A stretch of 64,000 nucleotides of DNA from assembly GCF_018642165.1 (NCBI RefSeq), contig NZ_JAHHZM010000001.1, forward strand, positions 806,001-870,000. The letters are read 5' to 3'. The notes beneath the pieces were generated by a model, which saw nothing but the letters and a program-made list of their open reading frames with translations, did not search any database and had not been told where the DNA came from. Every line of letters begins with the position of its first letter. Position 1 is the first letter of the stretch. The translations under genes were made by a program, and so were the position numbers. Of this stretch, positions 28,015-35,894 are shown one piece after another. Source of the DNA: Echinicola shivajiensis (GTDB lineage: Bacteria; Bacteroidota; Bacteroidia; Cytophagales; Cyclobacteriaceae).

Positions 28015-31000
28015 TTAAAATGTTACTGAAAGACCTGCATTGAAGACCCTCATGATAGGATACTGCCATCCTCGGAAATACCTACTTCCGTCATTGTTCC
28101 TCATTTCAGGATCCTGCCATTCTACATTATCCCAAGTCAAAAGATTGGTACCATTTACATAAATTCTGCAATTGCTCGCATTGAATTTGGACAAGAAACT
28201 CTTAGGAAGGGTATAACCGATCTCCAGGTTTTTCAATCTCAAATAAGAAGCGTCTTTCAACCAAAAATCAGAAGTCTGGAAGTTATTATTTGCTCCATCA
28301 GATGCACTGCTGATCCTAGGATAAGTGGCGGTATCCTTGGTTTCTGGCGTCCATCTTCCCAAGTGGTGAGACATGGCCTTTGCACTGTTAAAGAATTCCC
28401 AACCAGCTTCCTGAAGGAAGTAAGAGCTACCATTAGCCGCGCCTTGGAACAACATACTGAAGTCAAATCCCTTATAGTCAAAGCCTATAGTAGCACCATA
28501 GATAACCTCTGGAAAAAGTGGAAACCCAATTGGAGACATGTCCTCAGTATTGATTACCCCGTCACCGTTCAAATCCTTGTACTTGATATCTCCAGGAAGG
28601 ACCATACCAAATGATGATTGGTCAGCCCAGTTGTCGATTTCCTCTTGAGAATCGAAGAAGCCTAAGTTCTGGTAACCAAATACCTGACCAAGAGGAGTGC
28701 CCTCTTCAGACATCCAAGGATATTCCGGAGTAGGCTCGGTCAGGTTACTACGAATGTTTCTTGCATAGGACATATTTCCTGTTACGAAATATCCAAAGTC
28801 ACCTGAAAGTCTATTTCTATGACTTAGTTCTATCTCGAAACCTTTGTTTTCCATCACACCGATATTTACCGGAGGAAGAGCAGACTGCCCTAAAATGCCA
28901 GATACGTCTCTTCTGGTCATCAGGATATCATTTCTACTTTCACGGAATAGATCGAAAACAATTCCGAATTTGTCCTCATTGAAGAAGGCTTCGAAACCAA
29001 TATTGCTTTTCTTGGCTTTTTCCCAAGTTACCATTGGATTCCCAAGTTCTGTTTCTCCCAATCCACCGGTATTATTTGGGTTTTCTCCAAAAGGATAACC
29101 ATCTACACTACCGTATTTATCAGGAAAATACAACCATCTTCTTCCACCAATTCCAGAGTTACCTACCAAACCGTAGGAACCTCTCAATTTCAAAAAGCTT
29201 ACCCAAGGAGCGGAATCCTTGATCCAAGACTCTTCACTGATCACCCAACCTGCAGAAGCTGAAGGGAAGAAACCAAACCTAAGACCTGGCGCAAAATTAT
29301 CTGTACCATTATAGCCCATATTGAATTCGGCCAAGTACTTGTCCTTAAACCCGTAAGTTACACGACCTACAAGCCCCAATTTGGAAGCTGGCCAGTTGGC
29401 ATTACCCCAAGTTCTATCTGTATTGAACAAAGCCAAAGCAGAAACTGCATGATCCTCTTCAAATGTCCTAGCATAATCAATGGCAAATTCAGTATAGAAT
29501 CTTCTGCTATTATCGCCCCAACCAGAACCAAATGAAAGCGGAGTTTCTACCCCTGTCTTAGGAATATATACTGGGTTACCATCTTCGTCCAAACTGTACC
29601 TAACTTCCTGAAACGACTTCGTCCATGACTCATTGTATCTATAGATATTATCATAAGCCCCCATGGCTCTGGCAGATAATCCCTCCGTAATGAAGTCTAA
29701 CTTATGGTTAAGCTTTACGGTCAATTCAAAGGTATTCAGGTATTGTCTGTTATAACCAGATTGGGTAACCTGCCCTACAGGATTGGCTCCTACATTGGAA
29801 GCAGAAAGAGAACCATCAGGATTATAAACAGAAGACTCATAAGGCTTCAATCGCGCGATACTTGAGAATATAGTACCCAAGCCGATTCCAGGACTATTTC
29901 TTACTTCCCTTCTACCAGCCAAGTTCACAGAAGCGGTAAAGTCCTTCGTCACATCAAAATCCAAATTAGAACGGAAATTATAACGTTGGAATCTATCAGT
30001 AGCATCATAATCAGGTGTTTTGGCATCCTTATAAAGGCCTCGCTGTGTCAAATAACTACCTGAGACAAAGTACCTAGCAGTCTTGGTACCACCACTGATT
30101 TTCACGTTAGCTTGTGATTGCGGAGCAGAATTGTTCAAAACCGCATCATACCAGTCCGTATTTGGATAAAGGTAAGGGTCTGAACCTGTTCTGAACTTTT
30201 CCAATTCCTCATCAGAGAACAATGGATCTTGGCCCTCATTTCTTAACCCCTCATTCATCAACATCGCCGTATTATATGAATCCAAATAATCAGGCAATTG
30301 TGTTGGGGATTGTGTAGCCTGGTTGAAAGTTGCCGTTACTTGTGGCTTACCAACCTCACCTCTTTTGGTCGTAATCAAGATTACACCATTTGCACCACGT
30401 ACACCAAAAACCGCGGTCGCTGAGGCATCCTTCAAAATTGATATGGTCTCTACTTCATTTGGGTCAATCTGATTAAAGGGTCTTTCCACACCATCTACCA
30501 ATACCAAAGGATCGGCATTGTTAGTTGTACCTACACCACGAATTCTAATGGTCGGTGCATCAGAACCTGGTGCTCCACCTCTCTGCTGCACGATCAAACC
30601 TGGTAATCTACCTCCAAGGGCATTACCCAAGTTCGCTGTTGGAGACTGCAAAAGATCTTTGGTATCTATTGAGTTTACTGCACCTACTAGAGTAGCTTTC
30701 TTCTGCATACCATAACCTACTACCACCACTTCGTCCAAGCCCATGGTATTTTGGGAAAGCTTTACCTCAATGATACTTCTACCATTAACAGGTACTTCCA
30801 TTGGCTCAAAACCTACAAATCTCACGATCAGCACCCCATCAGCGGGCACATCTTCCAAAATAAACTTACCATCAAGGTCCGTAATTGTTCCGGTAGAGGT
30901 TCCTTTGATAAGGATATTGGCACCTGGAATTGGGAAATCCTGATCATCATAAACAGTACCGGTTACTTTGATACCTGCAACGATTTCTTGGGTTTCTTTT

Positions 31001-31365
31001 TCCTTCTGGCTAACATGGATGGTTTTGTTTACCTGCTTGAACTTAAGTCCATAATCCCTGGACAAAGTTTCCAATAGTTCGATTACAGGCTTATCATCTA
31101 CATCCACGGATACTGAAGTAATTTCCTTATCCAATTGATCTTCATAGGCAAAAAAGATCCCTGTTTTTTGACCTACCTCACGCAATACATGCGTGATAGG
31201 CTTACCGGAAGACCTCAAGGTGATTTTCATTTCTGTAATATCAACTTGTCTCCTTTTTACTGCTCCAAAAGCATATTGGTCACCGTAAATCGGAGAAATC
31301 AGCATCATACAAAAAGCAAAAACACATAGGGCAGTCCTGAACTCCTTACGTATAAATTTTTCCAT
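28015..31365 (-). CDS. SusC-type TonB-dependent receptor with STN domain (unit B, first)
   Basis: A 1116-residue outer-membrane transporter. Signal peptide; STN domain at about residues 45-117 (LRSSGKPITHVLREVGQKTGIFFAYEDQ and onward); regulatory-like beta domain at about 130-205 (VTGTVYDDQDFPIPGANILI); TonB-box-like DEVVVVGYGMQKKAT; plug with IRGVGTTNNADPLVLVDGV and SILKDASATAVFGVRGANG; beta-barrel ending AGLSVTF. Cognate FecR and sigma genes are directly upstream at 31506 and 32811. It is the signalling transporter of unit B. Confidence 0.95.
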   Translation of the reverse strand: MEKFIRKEFRTALCVFAFCMMLISPIYGDQYAFGAVKRRQVDITEMKITLRSSGKPITHVLREVGQKTGIFFAYEDQLDKEITSVSVDVDDKPVIELLETLSRDYGLKFKQVNKTIHVSQKEKETQEIVAGIKVTGTVYDDQDFPIPGANILIKGTSTGTITDLDGKFILEDVPADGVLIVRFVGFEPMEVPVNGRSIIEVKLSQNTMGLDEVVVVGYGMQKKATLVGAVNSIDTKDLLQSPTANLGNALGGRLPGLIVQQRGGAPGSDAPTIRIRGVGTTNNADPLVLVDGVERPFNQIDPNEVETISILKDASATAVFGVRGANGVILITTKRGEVGKPQVTATFNQATQSPTQLPDYLDSYNTAMLMNEGLRNEGQDPLFSDEELEKFRTGSDPYLYPNTDWYDAVLNNSAPQSQANVKISGGTKTARYFVSGSYLTQRGLYKDAKTPDYDATDRFQRYNFRSNLDFDVTKDFTASVNLAGRREVRNSPGIGLGTIFSSIARLKPYESSVYNPDGSLSASNVGANPVGQVTQSGYNRQYLNTFELTVKLNHKLDFITEGLSARAMGAYDNIYRYNESWTKSFQEVRYSLDEDGNPVYIPKTGVETPLSFGSGWGDNSRRFYTEFAIDYARTFEEDHAVSALALFNTDRTWGNANWPASKLGLVGRVTYGFKDKYLAEFNMGYNGTDNFAPGLRFGFFPSASAGWVISEESWIKDSAPWVSFLKLRGSYGLVGNSGIGGRRWLYFPDKYGSVDGYPFGENPNNTGGLGETELGNPMVTWEKAKKSNIGFEAFFNEDKFGIVFDLFRESRNDILMTRRDVSGILGQSALPPVNIGVMENKGFEIELSHRNRLSGDFGYFVTGNMSYARNIRSNLTEPTPEYPWMSEEGTPLGQVFGYQNLGFFDSQEEIDNWADQSSFGMVLPGDIKYKDLNGDGVINTEDMSPIGFPLFPEVIYGATIGFDYKGFDFSMLFQGAANGSSYFLQEAGWEFFNSAKAMSHHLGRWTPETKDTATYPRISSASDGANNNFQTSDFWLKDASYLRLKNLEIGYTLPKSFLSKFNASNCRIYVNGTNLLTWDNVEWQDPEMRNNDGSRYFRGWQYPIMRVFNAGLSVTF

Positions 31366-31404
31366 AAATTAATTCTTATTAGTTTCTAAATGATGTGCAT
31401 AATT

Positions 31405-31445
31405 ACCTGAGGAATAAAATTTCAGGTGACAGCCATGCTGATGGC
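31405..31445 (-). promoter_or_regulatory. Two small stem-loops in the FecR-SusC gap of unit B
   Basis: ACCTGA (31405-31410) pairs with TCAGGT (31422-31427), and GCCAT (31432-31436) pairs with ATGGC (31441-31445). They lie in the 140-base gap between anti-sigma and transporter genes, the same place as the hairpins of units A and C. The stems are short and individually weak, and no T-run follows. Confidence 0.35.
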
Positions 31446-31505
31446 CAAGGTGATTTTTCATAGGCGAGAACATTTTTATTTTTGGTTTATATTCTATTTT
31501 TCAAT

Positions 31506-32555
31506 CTATTCACTGATAATTACTTTCTTTCCTTCTATTTGAAAGCGAAAATGTTTGGTATAGCTGATCCCCTTAAGAATGTTTTCCAATGATTCATTTT
31601 CATAGTGTCCACTGAAGGTCCCGGACATATCCACTCCCTTTCTAACCTCAATATCAACTCCATACCATTCTTCTAAATCATTAAATACTTGGCTATACCT
31701 GTCCTGATCAAAAACAATGACTCCGTCTTTCCACCCAGATAGAAAATCAGCATTTACATTGGTTTTGATCAACTCCCTTTTATCGGCACTTAAGCTGACC
31801 CTCTCCGAAGGCAACACTAATTCAGAATTCCCATCAAGGGTTTCAACGGCCACCTTCCCTGTCAACACCGTCACTTGTTGTACATTGGATTCACTATATG
31901 CATCTACATCAAAGGAGGTCCCCAGTACCTTAACATTAAATTCCTGAGTACTCACTTTGAAAGGCTTTTCTACATTTCTGGTAACCTCAAAAAAACCTTG
32001 TCCCACCAGCCTAACTTCTCTAAGACTGTCTGAAAAGGTGGAAGGAAAACTCAGTTCACTGGAAGAGTTTAGCTTAACTTTTGTGCCATCTGGAAGAAAA
32101 AAAGTTGATTTGGCGCCTTTAGTAGTTTTCTTGGTGATCCAAACCACTTGTTCCACAGATTCATCTTCACTATTAAATTCAAAATAGCTTGTTACTGTAA
32201 AAAACAACACCAGGGCCAAACATGCTGCGAGCATCACAAAAGTCCCTCTATCCATTTTGATAATAGGCCCCTTTTTACCTACACCCTTTGAGGACACCTT
32301 TCTTTTTCGCGCCTGATGATGAAGCATTATATTATCTAAAATAGATTCTAGCTTTTCCTCTTCTCCTTCCTCAGTTTCTGCTCTAGAAAAAGAAAGCAAA
32401 ATATCCTTTGCCCTAGAAAGCGTCACGATTTTATCAGGATGATTGTTTAACCACCTGTTCCAAAATCGCTCCGACTCCTCATTTGGATGAAGGACCCATT
32501 GAACGAAATATTCATTTTCTAAAAAATCTACTTCTGTTTTTGGATTGAATTCCAT
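31506..32555 (-). CDS. FecR-family anti-sigma factor (unit B)
   Basis: A 349-residue inner-membrane protein. The N-terminus (FLENEYFVQWVLHPNEESERFWNRWL) is typical of the cytoplasmic sigma-binding part. A single transmembrane helix lies at about residues 106-124 (FVMLAACLALVLFFTVTSYF). The periplasmic FecR domain shows GAKSTFFLPDGTKVKLNSSS, FFEVTRNVEKPFKV and GTSFDVDAYS, and the C-terminal domain ends VDMSGTFSGHYENESLENIL and onward. It connects the STN domain of the SusC at 28015 with the sigma factor at 32811. Confidence 0.93.
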   Translation of the reverse strand: MEFNPKTEVDFLENEYFVQWVLHPNEESERFWNRWLNNHPDKIVTLSRAKDILLSFSRAETEEGEEEKLESILDNIMLHHQARKRKVSSKGVGKKGPIIKMDRGTFVMLAACLALVLFFTVTSYFEFNSEDESVEQVVWITKKTTKGAKSTFFLPDGTKVKLNSSSELSFPSTFSDSLREVRLVGQGFFEVTRNVEKPFKVSTQEFNVKVLGTSFDVDAYSESNVQQVTVLTGKVAVETLDGNSELVLPSERVSLSADKRELIKTNVNADFLSGWKDGVIVFDQDRYSQVFNDLEEWYGVDIEVRKGVDMSGTFSGHYENESLENILKGISYTKHFRFQIEGKKVIISE

Positions 32556-32810
32556 TGACCTGTTCCAGTAATTTTAATTGTTATCATTATAGTGCAGGAG
32601 ATTAAGAAAACGACCACTAAAAAATTTCACTTTTTTCCGTTTTATTAATCAAAAACATAAGGATTCAATAAAAACATAAATCAATAAGGCGTTAAAACGA
32701 AAATAAAACCATATAATATAATGAGTAAGAAAAAAATATGAAATTTTATTTCTCAAAAAGAAAAATAATTACTCTTTATAAAAAATAAATTAATAACAAT
32801 ATGAAGGATA

Positions 32811-33473
32811 TTATATTCCTGTTAAGACTAATAAAAAGGCAGTATAGATTACTTTTTTTAAGGGGGCTAGGACTTTATTAAGCCGGGAAAAGGAACGATA
32901 CATCATTGTTCGAACAGTCTTGGCATTGGCCAAGTCCATCATAGCAGCAATCTGCTCATAGCTCATCCCTTCAAAAAACCGCAATGTAAGCATTTCTCTT
33001 TGTCGGGCTGGCAGCTGATTAACTGCAGTCATGATCAACTTTTTATGCCTTTCATTGATAAATTCATTCACCGGATGATATTCATCATTCACACTGATTA
33101 AAAAGCCTTCTAAAGCCTCTTTTTCAGGATTAACCACATTCTTATCCTTTTCAAGCGCTTTTAACAGGGTCCTTCTAAAAACTGAAAAGAGGTAAAATCG
33201 TACAGATTTGGCTACAGCCAATTTCTCTCTTGCATCTACCAAATAGATAAAAACATCCTGTATTGTATCATAGATCAGATCATCGCATTTGGTAAACTGC
33301 CTACCATAATTAAAAAGTTTTTTGGAGTAGATACGGTAAATTTCAGCAAGTGCCTTATCACTTCCTCTTAAAAACTCCACCCATAACAACCCCTCTAACT
33401 CCTTATCTTCTTTTAGGGGCAAGTCTTCGGTTCTTTGGGGTGGCTCAGAATAAAGAGTTTGATGGCTTTTCAT
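32811..33473 (-). CDS. ECF RNA polymerase sigma factor (unit B)
   Basis: A 220-residue sigma factor with region 2 (ALAEIYRIYSKKLFNYGRQF, DTIQDVFIYLVDAREKL) and region 4 (LPARQREMLTLRFFEGMSYE, IAAMMDLANAKTVRTMMYRS). The C-terminus is a hydrophobic tail (VIYTAFLLVLTGI), also found in the unit C sigma. It begins about 33 bases after a good candidate promoter. The expected targets are the unit B transporter genes. A 255-base AT-rich gap without visible genes separates it from FecR. Confidence 0.93.
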   Translation of the reverse strand: MKSHQTLYSEPPQRTEDLPLKEDKELEGLLWVEFLRGSDKALAEIYRIYSKKLFNYGRQFTKCDDLIYDTIQDVFIYLVDAREKLAVAKSVRFYLFSVFRRTLLKALEKDKNVVNPEKEALEGFLISVNDEYHPVNEFINERHKKLIMTAVNQLPARQREMLTLRFFEGMSYEQIAAMMDLANAKTVRTMMYRSFSRLNKVLAPLKKVIYTAFLLVLTGI

Positions 33474-33966
33474 TACCTTCTTTTGAACAATATTTTATTT
33501 ATCAAATACTTTCAAATATAGAAACAATAATCCTTAATCAAAATTTAACAATAGGTTTAAATTAGAATTCGAAAGATTAAGGATAAAAAACTAATATTAT
33601 ACAAAAGCCCTCAGGGACTCAATACAGCCAAACAGAACTTTTCCAAAAAAGATCTCGTATTCATTCAACAAGCTTAAAGCAACTTTTAGTCTGATTAGCA
33701 GCAAACGCATAATTACTGTTTTCTACAACCGGACTTATCTTTGATAATTTTAAAGCTCAAGAAAAACACATTTTAAATCAATTAATTTCTCATCATTTTT
33801 TCAAAGACTATAGAAACACTAAAAAGTATCATAAGGGAGTCCACATCAATTCGATCAGAGAAAACCCGATATACTCATAGATGTACCAGCGACCAAAAGT
33901 CCTTTGGTTCATCCAAAAAAGAATATTTTATCATTTCGTATTAAATTTCAACTAAACAATTTTTAA
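33474..33966. other. Gene-free 493-base divergent gap
   Basis: It holds the unit B sigma promoter near 33513-33542 and, at the other end, the upstream region of the plus-strand gene at 33967. The middle part (33600-33900) is AT-rich with stops in all frames. No repeat, RNA gene or strong hairpin was seen. A short open stretch just before 33967 (about 33850-33960) may be a decayed coding fragment but matches nothing I recognise. Confidence 0.6.
33513..33542 (-). promoter_or_regulatory. Promoter of the unit B sigma gene
   Basis: On the minus strand TTTTG is followed after 18 bases by TATATTTG, an exact match to the Bacteroidota -7 box TAnnTTTG. The -7 box ends 39 bases upstream of the sigma ATG, giving a 5' leader of roughly 30 bases. 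Confidence 0.6.
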
Positions 33967-34557
33967 ATGGCTAAATCAGTTTTATCGTTAACATTCCTTT
34001 TCTTAAGCTTCTTGCAAGCAACATTTGGGCAGAAAAAAAATAAAGTCGATCAATTTAAAGAATACATTAATAATCTAGGTCTAGAGTTTCATCTACCAAA
34101 TAATTACACCTTTAGTGAATCAAACGGATCCTTTGCCTGTGGAGATCTCAAATTATCTAGTACAATACTCCTAATTGTGAAAAATAGCTCTGACGATGTA
34201 AGAATAGGATTTACATTTATAGAAAAAAGTCATAAAATGGAAAAATCTATTCAAAAATTTTCACCTTCATATGATACAAATAAATCTTATTTAATTTCTG
34301 CAAAACTAAAAGCTGACACCATTAATTCTAACCTGATTTTTTATGACAAATCGATATTAGAAAAATTAGGTTTTGACGATGGTGGAGAGTATTCTAGAAA
34401 TTGCCCACTGCCCTTTGCTCAAAAGTACCCCTTTAATAGAACTGTTTTCTTTCATAAGGACTATGTCGCAGACTTTGAAATAACATTTTTTGCACTAACT
34501 AAGGAAAAATTAGAAATCGAATTGAACAGATTGAAATACATTCTCATCTCAGAATAA
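33967..34557 (+). CDS. Secreted protein of unknown function
   Basis: A 196-residue protein with a signal peptide (cleavage near TFGQ at 20-23), so it is exported to the periplasm or beyond. The mature part is rich in Lys, Asn and Ser, with two cysteines (ACGD near residue 59, RNCPLP near 147), and has no domain I recognise. It is the only plus-strand gene between units A and B, and looks more AT-rich than its neighbours. A decayed copy of its last 40 codons follows directly at 34580-34696, so a tandem pair of this family once existed here. Confidence 0.75.
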   Translation: MAKSVLSLTFLFLSFLQATFGQKKNKVDQFKEYINNLGLEFHLPNNYTFSESNGSFACGDLKLSSTILLIVKNSSDDVRIGFTFIEKSHKMEKSIQKFSPSYDTNKSYLISAKLKADTINSNLIFYDKSILEKLGFDDGGEYSRNCPLPFAQKYPFNRTVFFHKDYVADFEITFFALTKEKLEIELNRLKYILISE

Positions 34558-34579
34558 CAATTTGTATTACAAACCCTGA

Positions 34580-34696
34580 ACCATTTTCTACCATAAAGAG
34601 GATGTTGCCGATATTGAAATGACGGTTTTCGCAACGACCAAGGAAAAACTGGAAAAGGAAATCAAGAAATTAAAGCAAACAATTACTTCAAAATAG
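34580..34696 (+). pseudogene. Remnant of a tandem copy of the 33967 gene
   Basis: One frame reads TIFYHKEDVADIEMTV, then FATTKEKLEKEIKKLK, and stops at TAG 34694-34696. The last part of the intact upstream protein reads TVFFHKDYVADFEITF, then FALTKEKLEIELNRLK. The match runs over about 38 codons including the ends of both genes. A stop codon lies directly upstream in the same frame (34577-34579), so the rest of this copy has been lost. Confidence 0.75.
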
Positions 34697-34835
34697 GATA
34701 ATTACCTGGCTATCAGTTAACACACAAGAATGGCATCAAGCTGAAGCGGCCCATTATGACTACTTTGGCTTATATCCCGAAATAGCCATAATAAGAATAT
34801 CACTAAAGAGACTTACTTACACACCTCATGGAAAC

Positions 34836-34867
34836 AAAAAAAGCTACTCCAAACTATTTGGAGCAGC
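34836..34867 (-). terminator. Rho-independent terminator of the unit A operon
   Basis: GCTACTCCAAA (34843-34853) and TTTGGAGCAGC (34857-34867) pair over 11 bases with one non-Watson-Crick position and a 3-base loop. On the minus strand it is followed by seven T. It lies 26 bases past the stop codon of the DUF1735 gene at 34893. Confidence 0.82.
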
Positions 34868-34892
34868 TTTCTCAATAAACTACTAGATAAAA

Positions 34893-35855
34893 TTAAAAGG
34901 CATAAATCTCTGCCAAGTGGGTAAAATTGGTATCACCATAGGTACTAGTAATGGTCACCCTAAAATACCTGGCGTTTTGAGGAATCTTAACAAAAACGGG
35001 ATTATTGTTATTGTCATTTGGAAGATTTCCTGGGAACAACTCAACAGAGGTCCAGTTTTCACCATCTTCACTTAACTCAACAAACAGTTCGTTAACATTT
35101 CCAGTACCTCTATTCTGTCTCTGGACAAATGAAAAACCATTGACAAATTTACTTTCCCCCATATCAACAGTTATAATATGCGGTAAACCAGGAGATGCTC
35201 CTTGCCACTGCGTATGCCAAAAAGTTTCGATATCCCCATCCAAAGCATGCTTGGCATGTCCATTGTTTTCACCTTCTCCCGAAACTTCCTCTGAAGAAAC
35301 GTCAAAAACATTCCATTGCGACCGGTCAAAAGCCTCATAAATGGGTGGATTGGCATCCACTAAAAAATAAGTGGTCCTCAATGCTTCATTAATCGGCAAA
35401 TCACTCTGCACCGACTTGATGGTCACAGGAAGCAGGTATTGCGTTTCAAAATCGAAGCCTTTGCCAGGATTCACCCACACCTTCAACGATTGGGACTGCA
35501 TTTCTCCCGATATAATGGAAGCCCTATCCCCAGAAAGCTCATAAGCTCCTTCTGGTATCATTTCGTAATCCGTTCCATTTTCCTGGTTAAACTCAGCCAC
35601 CATTTCTGGAGCCAATTCAAACTGAATTTCCATGTCCATTCCCAAAATATCCGGGGACCCGTAGGCTGCCCCAAAGACAAGGGCCTGCGCACTATCCGTC
35701 ATTACCAAAGTATGCTGGGAGGGCTTATCAATGGCTTGGGGCATATAAATCTTTGCAAATGGACTGATTTCAAGCTCCTCATTTTCGCAAGAGGACAAGG
35801 TCGCCATTGTAAGCAAACCGGCCACCCCCAAATGAAATAAAGTATATTTTCTCAT
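34893..35855 (-). CDS. DUF1735 + F5/8 type C surface lipoprotein (unit A)
   Basis: A 320-residue lipoprotein (lipobox LSSCENEEL, acidic surface-export-like). DUF1735-like half (KIYMPQAIDKPSQHTLVMTD, FGAAYGSPDILGMDMEI, FETQYLLPVTIKSV), then an F5/8 type C module from about residue 178 (SSEEVSGEGENNG, TFWHTQW, HLAEIYAF). It is a close paralogue of the unit B protein at 20589, with the same gene order and a terminator after each. It probably acts as an additional surface binding protein for the unit A transporter. Confidence 0.85.
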   Translation of the reverse strand: MRKYTLFHLGVAGLLTMATLSSCENEELEISPFAKIYMPQAIDKPSQHTLVMTDSAQALVFGAAYGSPDILGMDMEIQFELAPEMVAEFNQENGTDYEMIPEGAYELSGDRASIISGEMQSQSLKVWVNPGKGFDFETQYLLPVTIKSVQSDLPINEALRTTYFLVDANPPIYEAFDRSQWNVFDVSSEEVSGEGENNGHAKHALDGDIETFWHTQWQGASPGLPHIITVDMGESKFVNGFSFVQRQNRGTGNVNELFVELSEDGENWTSVELFPGNLPNDNNNNPVFVKIPQNARYFRVTITSTYGDTNFTHLAEIYAF

Positions 35856-35894
35856 GATGTTTACTACGTTTTTAATTTGAAATCTAACTACCGA

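Noticed and set aside
34703-34883. Open stretch of about 60 codons after the pseudogene remnant (contains QEWHQAEAAHYDYFG)
   Set aside because: It has no start codon, no recognised homology, and its end runs through the unit A terminator hairpin, so it is probably chance or unrecognisable debris.
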